DNA of 64,000 nt, from contig NZ_JAHXNL010000007.1 of NCBI RefSeq assembly GCF_023148685.1, positions 1-64,000 on the forward strand. The letters run 5' to 3'. A model generated the notes under the pieces. It ran no database searches and was not told the origin of the DNA. It worked only from the letters and a program-made list of their open reading frames with translations. Source of the DNA: Georgenia sp. EYE_87. Lineage in GTDB: Bacteria; Actinomycetota; Actinomycetes; Actinomycetales; Actinomycetaceae. A program made the translations under genes and the position numbers. Shown piece by piece: positions 59,682 to 64,000 of the stretch (within the stretch, counting starts at the first letter, position 1; each line of letters starts with the position of its first letter).

Positions 59682-59764
59682 GAGTGGCGGCCTTTCCCGT
59701 CGTCGTGCACAGTCAGGGCGGCGTCCTCCGGCGGCTGCCGGCCGACGTGTGGACCACTGTGGAG

Positions 59765-59782
59765 GCGAGAAGCGCTTCTCGC
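59765..59782. promoter_or_regulatory. Perfect 18-bp palindrome, candidate operator
   Basis: GCGAGAAGCGCTTCTCGC lies in the 125-bp divergent region between the carbamoyltransferase and aldehyde dehydrogenase genes, 24 bp before the latter's start. The central AAGCGCTT with a CG step at the dyad resembles LacI/CcpA-type operators. It could control either or both directions. Confidence 0.6.
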
Positions 59783-59806
59783 ACCTCGAAGTGCTCGGGA
59801 GGACTT

Positions 59807-61279
59807 GTGAGCAGCTCGCAGACCGTTCAGACACCCGCTCTCTTCGCCGCCGCACGGCGCCTGGGCGCCCATCTCGTCGGCGGCGACGAGGTCGCGGCCG
59901 CGGGGGAGCGCGAGCTCGACCGTGCCGACCCGGTCACCGGCGAGCCGGCCTGGGTGGTGGTGCCCGCCACCGACGCGGAGGTGGCCTCCGCCGTCGACGC
60001 CGCGGCCGCTGCCGCCAGGGCGTGGCGGCGAACCCCACCGGCCGAGCGGGCGGCCGCCCTGCGCGAGGCGGCGGGCGCCGTGCGGGCCGCCGCGGACGAC
60101 CTCGGCGCGCTGCTCACCGCGACCACGGGCCGGCTGATCGGGCAGGCGCGCGAGTCCGCCGTCGTCGCCGCCGACCTCCTCGAGGAGGCTGCCACCACCG
60201 GGCTGGGCGCCACCGGGCGCACGCTGGCGGGCGCGCCCGCCGCCCTGGACGTGGTGCGTCGGGAGCCGCACGGCGTGGTCGCCGTCATCACGCCGTGGAA
60301 CGACCCGTTCCCGACGGCGGCGGGCCTGCTGGCCGCCGCGCTGGTCACCGGCAACACCGTGGTGCACAAGCCGTCCGAGCGCAGCGCCGCCCCCGGGTGG
60401 GAGCTGGCGCGGCTGATCGCCGGGGCGCTCCCGGCGGGGGTGCTCAACGTCGTCAACGGCGACGCCGCCACGGGCACCGCGCTGGTCGCGGACCCGCGGG
60501 TCGCCCTGGTCGCCCAGGTCGGCTCGACGGCGGCGGGCCGGGAGATCGCGGCGCGGGTCGGCGCCCGCGGTGGGCAGGTGCTGCTCGAGAACGGCGGCAA
60601 GGACCCGATCGTCGTCGATGCCGGCGTCGACCCGGCGTGGGCGGCCGGCCAGATCGCGCTCGGCGCGTTCACCAACACCGGGCAGATCTGCACCTCGGTC
60701 GAGCGGGTGTACCTGCACGAGGGCGTGGCCGACGACGTGCTCGGCGAGCTGGTGCGGATCGCGGAGGACATGCGGGTGGGCGACCCCGCCGACCGGGCCA
60801 CGGAGCTGGGCCCGCTCGTCGACGAGGCGCAGCTGGCGGTCGTGGAGGAGCACGTCTCGGCGGCGGTGAACGCGGGCGCGCGGGTCCTGGCCGGCGGTTC
60901 CCGGCCCGACGGCGCGGGCTGCTTCTACCCCGCCACGGTGCTGGACGGGTGCACCGCCGACTTGGCCGTCATGACCGAGGAGACCTTCGGGCCGGTCGCC
61001 GCGGTGACGCGTGTGGCCGACTTCGACGAGGCGCTGCGGCTCGCGAACGCCGGCCGGTACGGCCTGGCCGCCACCGTGCTCACCGCCCACCTCGCGCACG
61101 CGCTGCGCGCGGCGGAGGAGCTGGAGGTCGGCACCGTGAAGGTCAACGCCGTGTTCGGCGGGGCGCCCGGCGGCTCGGCGGACCCGCGACGGGACAGCGG
61201 CGCCGGCGCGGGCTACGGGCCCGACCTGCTCGCGGCGATGACCGTGCTCAAGACCGTCCACCTGGAGGCGACGCCCTGA
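59807..61279 (+). CDS. Aldehyde dehydrogenase
   Basis: A 490-residue NAD(P)-dependent enzyme. VVAVITPWNDPFPTAAGLLAAAL binds the oxyanion/cofactor area, VGSTAAGREIA is the nucleotide loop, the general base Glu261 is in LLENGGKDP, and the catalytic Cys295 is in NTGQICTSVERVYL. EETFGPVAAV follows. Substrate is unknown; it is related to benzaldehyde/succinate-semialdehyde-type dehydrogenases. I chose GTG 59807 (GGGAGGA upstream), just after the 18-bp palindrome; the frame to 59684 continues over that palindrome and is unlikely coding. Confidence 0.9.
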   Translation: MSSSQTVQTPALFAAARRLGAHLVGGDEVAAAGERELDRADPVTGEPAWVVVPATDAEVASAVDAAAAAARAWRRTPPAERAAALREAAGAVRAAADDLGALLTATTGRLIGQARESAVVAADLLEEAATTGLGATGRTLAGAPAALDVVRREPHGVVAVITPWNDPFPTAAGLLAAALVTGNTVVHKPSERSAAPGWELARLIAGALPAGVLNVVNGDAATGTALVADPRVALVAQVGSTAAGREIAARVGARGGQVLLENGGKDPIVVDAGVDPAWAAGQIALGAFTNTGQICTSVERVYLHEGVADDVLGELVRIAEDMRVGDPADRATELGPLVDEAQLAVVEEHVSAAVNAGARVLAGGSRPDGAGCFYPATVLDGCTADLAVMTEETFGPVAAVTRVADFDEALRLANAGRYGLAATVLTAHLAHALRAAEELEVGTVKVNAVFGGAPGGSADPRRDSGAGAGYGPDLLAAMTVLKTVHLEATP

Positions 61280-61458
61280 GGATGAGGCGACGCCCTGAGG
61301 ATTGCGTCCTCGGCGGTGTCTGACATCGGCCCGCGGCTCCCGGCCCTGTGCGCGGGCACCTGTGTCCGGACGGCGGTGCGCCGACGGTGGCGCCCCGACG
61401 GTCCAGGCCCGTCGTCGCTGCGTGCTGCGCCATCATGGGAGCGAGGGTGGTGAGGCCC

Positions 61459-62661
61459 ATGAGGTCGCGTCGTGCGGGCAGTGCGGTCCCTGCGGTGAGT
61501 GCGGTCGTGCTGGCGGTGGCCGTCGGCGCGTGCGCGGGCATCGGAGGACCCGACACCGTCGCGCCGGGCGCGACGAGCACCGCGGCGGGACCCTCGACCC
61601 GAGCACCGACGGGCGCCCCGACGTCGCCGAACGCCGGCACGGACGGCACCTCACCGAGCGCCCCCGCGACCGGCGGCGCACCGGCCGCCGCGGCGGAGCC
61701 GGGCGTCCTCGTCACGAACCTCCTCTCGCCGTGGGGGCTGGACTTCCTCCCCGACGGCGACGCCCTCGTCACCGAGCGGGACACCGCTCGCGTCCTGCGC
61801 GTGGCGCCGGACGGCTCGGTGACGGAGCTGGGCACGGTGCCCGGCGTCCGGCACGGCGGCGAGGGCGGGCTGCTGGGGATCGTCGTCGCCCCGGACGTCG
61901 AGCGCACCGGGCACGTCTTCGTCTACGCCACCACCGACGCGGACAACCGGGTGCTGCGCATGCGTCTGTCGGGCGACACCCTCGAGCCCGACGCCGTGGT
62001 CGTGGAGGGCATCCCCCGGGCCGGTAACCACAACGGCGGGCGCCTGGCGTTCGGGCCCGACGGGTTCCTCTACGTCACCACCGGGGACGCCGGTGAGCCG
62101 TCGAGCGCGCAGGACGTCGCCTCCCTCGGCGGGAAGATCCTCCGCGTCGACGCCGACGGCCGGCCGGCGCCCGGCAACCCGTTCGACGGCTCCCCGGTCT
62201 GGTCCTACGGCCACCGCAACGTCCAGGGCCTCGGGTGGGACGCGGACGGGAGGATGTACGCCAGCGAGTTCGGGCAGAACACCTACGACGAGCTCAACCT
62301 CGTGAAGCCGGGCGGCAACTACGGCTGGCCCGAGGTAGAGGGCGTGGGCGCTGTGGAAGGGTTCGTCGACCCGCTGCGCCAGTGGTCCACGGCCGAGGCC
62401 TCGCCCAGCGGGATCGCCGTCACGGGCGGGCAGGTCTACCTGGCCGCGCTGCGCGGGGAGTCGCTGTGGCGGGTGCCGCTGACCGGGAACGGCGGCACGG
62501 GCGAGCCGGCCCGGCTCCTGCAGGCGGAGTACGGGCGGCTGCGGGCGGTCGAGCCGGACGCGGCGGGCAACCTCTGGCTGCTCACGTCGAACCGGTCCCG
62601 CGGCGAGCCGACGCCCGAGGACGACCGGATCGTGGTGGTGGATCCGGCCGACCTCGGCTGA
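61459..62661 (+). CDS. Lipoprotein, glucose/sorbosone-dehydrogenase-type beta-propeller (GSDH)
   Basis: A 400-residue exported protein. A basic start and hydrophobic stretch end in a lipobox-like VAVGAC (Cys about 26), followed by a Ser/Thr/Pro/Gly-rich linker to ~80. The six-bladed propeller then shows LLSPWGLDFLPDGDALVTER, HGGEGGLLGIVVAPD, NHNGGRLAFGPDGFLYVTTGD, VWSYGHRNVQGLGWD and EFGQNTYDELNLVKPGGNYGWP. These are the soluble PQQ-glucose dehydrogenase-like family; the catalytic His in NHNGG is present. It may oxidise sugars outside the cell with PQQ, but many relatives have unknown activity. Earlier starts (ATG 61435, GTG 61447/61450) are possible. Confidence 0.87.
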   Translation: MRSRRAGSAVPAVSAVVLAVAVGACAGIGGPDTVAPGATSTAAGPSTRAPTGAPTSPNAGTDGTSPSAPATGGAPAAAAEPGVLVTNLLSPWGLDFLPDGDALVTERDTARVLRVAPDGSVTELGTVPGVRHGGEGGLLGIVVAPDVERTGHVFVYATTDADNRVLRMRLSGDTLEPDAVVVEGIPRAGNHNGGRLAFGPDGFLYVTTGDAGEPSSAQDVASLGGKILRVDADGRPAPGNPFDGSPVWSYGHRNVQGLGWDADGRMYASEFGQNTYDELNLVKPGGNYGWPEVEGVGAVEGFVDPLRQWSTAEASPSGIAVTGGQVYLAALRGESLWRVPLTGNGGTGEPARLLQAEYGRLRAVEPDAAGNLWLLTSNRSRGEPTPEDDRIVVVDPADLG

Positions 62662-62711
62662 GCAGAGGAGCAGCCGATTTCTGCTGACGCGTCAGGGGCT
62701 CGGCGGGCTGC

Positions 62712-63830
62712 TTACTCGTCGTCGTGCCGGCGTCGGGCGGCGCGGTCACGCTTCGCCGGGACGTCCTCGGGCTTGGCGGAGGTCTCGTCGAGGTCCTGCG
62801 TGCGTCCGCGGGATATGCGCAGGGCCCGGCCCTTCTCGATGTCCTCCTCGGCCTTCTCGGCCTTCTTGTCGCTGGCCCTGGTGTCCCGCGGCGGCAGCTG
62901 GACGGACTCCTCGGCGGGGATGCCGGCCTGAAGCTGACGGCCGCGCTCGAGCTCGGCGTCGAACTCGGCGCCGAAGAGCAGCGCGAGGTTCAGAATCCAG
63001 AGCAGCAGCAGGAAGATGATGACGCCGGCCAGCGCGCCGTACGTCTCGCCGTAGCTCTCGCCGCCGATGGCACTGACGTACAGGCCCAGGGCGAGGGCGG
63101 CCAGGGCCGCCACGACGATCGCGATGAGGGCGCCGGGGCTGACCCACCGGAACTTCGGCATCTGCACGTTCGGGGTGACGTAGTACAGCAGGGCGATCGT
63201 GACCACCACGATGAGCAGCAGGACCGGCCACTTCGCGATGCCCCACACCAGGAGGGCCTGGTCGCCGAGCCCCATGAGCCCGCCGATCGCCTCGGCGACC
63301 GGTCCGGAGACCACGAGGATCACCGCGGCCATGGCGACGAGGATCAGCATCGCGAGGGTGAGCAGGTACATCACCGGGCGGAGCTTCCAGATCGGCCTGC
63401 CCTCGGGAACCTCGTACATGCGGTTCATCGCCCGGGAAAACGCGTTGACGTAGTTCGAGGCCGTCCACAGGGCCACCAGCAGACCGAGGAAGAGGCCCCA
63501 TCCTGCTCCCTCCACGGAGGTGATGCTCTCAAGGATCGGCTGGAGGCGCTCCATAGACTCCTGAGGGATGAACTCCGAGGCCATGTCGATGATCGTCTGC
63601 GTGCTCTGGCCCTGGCCCACGAGGCTCAGGATCGAGGCGAGCGCGATCAGCGCGGGGAAGAGCGACAGGATCGCGTAGTAGGTGAGGGCGGCCGCCAGGT
63701 CGGTGCACTGGTCGTCCAGGAACTCCCGGACGGTCTTGCGCAGGACATAGCCCCAGGAAGGTTTGCGGATGTCGCCGAGGGAGCCCGGCTTGGCCGGGTG
63801 GTCGGCATCCACTGTGCTCTTGCTGCTCAT
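62712..63830 (-). CDS. YihY/BrkB family membrane protein
   Basis: A 372-residue integral membrane protein with six hydrophobic segments. The family start is DLAAALTYYAILSLFPALIAL; WTASNYVNAFSRAMNRMYEV, LLYYVTPNVQMPKFRWVSPGAL and YGALAGVIIFLLLLWILNLALLFGAEFDAELER are hallmarks. The C-terminal ~75 residues are a charged tail (ASDKKAEKAEEDIEKGRALR, ending RRRHDDE). Despite old names (RNase BN), the family is not an RNase; transport or envelope roles are suspected. ATG 63830 follows GGAGGAGAA. Confidence 0.92.
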   Translation of the reverse strand: MSSKSTVDADHPAKPGSLGDIRKPSWGYVLRKTVREFLDDQCTDLAAALTYYAILSLFPALIALASILSLVGQGQSTQTIIDMASEFIPQESMERLQPILESITSVEGAGWGLFLGLLVALWTASNYVNAFSRAMNRMYEVPEGRPIWKLRPVMYLLTLAMLILVAMAAVILVVSGPVAEAIGGLMGLGDQALLVWGIAKWPVLLLIVVVTIALLYYVTPNVQMPKFRWVSPGALIAIVVAALAALALGLYVSAIGGESYGETYGALAGVIIFLLLLWILNLALLFGAEFDAELERGRQLQAGIPAEESVQLPPRDTRASDKKAEKAEEDIEKGRALRISRGRTQDLDETSAKPEDVPAKRDRAARRRHDDE

Positions 63831-63964
63831 CGACGTTCTCCTCCGGTGGGCGGTCGCACCCCGCGTGGGCGCCCTGCTTGCTGAAAGCGTGCGGGGCGCC
63901 GCCAGGCGCGGCAACCGGAGCGGTCCCGCTTGCGGCGGTCCGCAGGCGGCCTCAACCTGTGCCG

Positions 63965-64000
63965 ATGACGACCAGCGCGCCCGCGGCCGGGCAGACCTCC
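63965..64000 (+). CDS. Possible start of a plus-strand gene running off the window
   Basis: ATG 63965 begins MTTSAPAAGQTS with no stop before the edge. There is no clear ribosome binding site; a leaderless start is possible. Only twelve codons are visible, so this is a weak call. Confidence 0.3.
   Translation, partial: MTTSAPAAGQTS

Noticed and set aside
1-64000. CRISPR arrays, tRNA/rRNA genes, prophage or integrative elements
   Set aside because: No regularly spaced repeats, no cloverleaf or attachment-site pattern, and no integrase, capsid or conjugation genes were seen.

Overview
The window is very GC-rich DNA that is almost fully coded, with short gaps, many GTG/TTG starts and 4-base start/stop overlaps. 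Gene content (coenzyme-B12-dependent ribonucleotide reductase NrdJ, a GAF-ANTAR regulator, DUF222/HNH '13E12-like' genes, short YtrA-type GntR regulator, fused ECF ATPases) points to an actinobacterium, most likely Micrococcales (Georgenia/Cellulomonas-like). The genus is an inference. I saw no tRNA, rRNA, CRISPR array, insertion sequence or prophage.

Layout. 1-4.5 kb: tail of a DUF222/HNH gene, an MFS transporter whose N-terminus looks truncated, RNase Z, a rhodanese, a secreted M23 peptidase and a GntR regulator. 4.5-15.4 kb: a B12 block made of a PduO-type adenosyltransferase, a cobalamin riboswitch driving a DUF4430 protein plus a complete ECF transporter (T, fused A-A, S), then CorA, a membrane protein, and nrdJ behind two NrdR boxes. 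The logic is import of B12, conversion to adenosylcobalamin, and use by NrdJ to make dNTPs. 15.7-20.0 kb: a nitric-oxide reductase operon (quinol-type NOR, a membrane protein with a transposase-like four-cysteine module, a slipin, a small membrane protein).

20-41 kb holds housekeeping and accessory genes: FGGY kinase, cold-shock protein, acyltransferase, aldo/keto reductase, CYTH protein, a cluster of microproteins around a ribbon-helix-helix protein and a DUF4097 protein, a frameshifted NAD(P)-binding gene, a patatin, an ECF sigma factor with a membrane partner, a YbdK-type ligase, GAF-ANTAR, a GT2 glycosyltransferase, two zinc alcohol dehydrogenases, an epimerase fused to a helical domain, and an endonuclease-V-like protein. 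41-46.7 kb: an MMPL exporter divergent from a MarR regulator, CsbD, then a GT2 plus UDP-glucuronate-decarboxylase-like pair.

46.8-59.7 kb: a DUF222/HNH gene with an SOS-like box, then a nine-gene minus-strand operon in which every junction is a 4-base overlap: carbamoyltransferase, GT2-HAD (GmhB-like) fusion, GT9, GT, GT4, GmhA, HldE, SDR, GT9. It encodes all steps from sedoheptulose-7-phosphate to a nucleotide-activated heptose plus five transferase modules, although actinobacteria have no LPS core. This is the most notable system here. 59.8-64 kb: an aldehyde dehydrogenase behind a perfect 18-bp palindrome, a glucose/sorbosone-dehydrogenase-type lipoprotein and a YihY/BrkB membrane protein.
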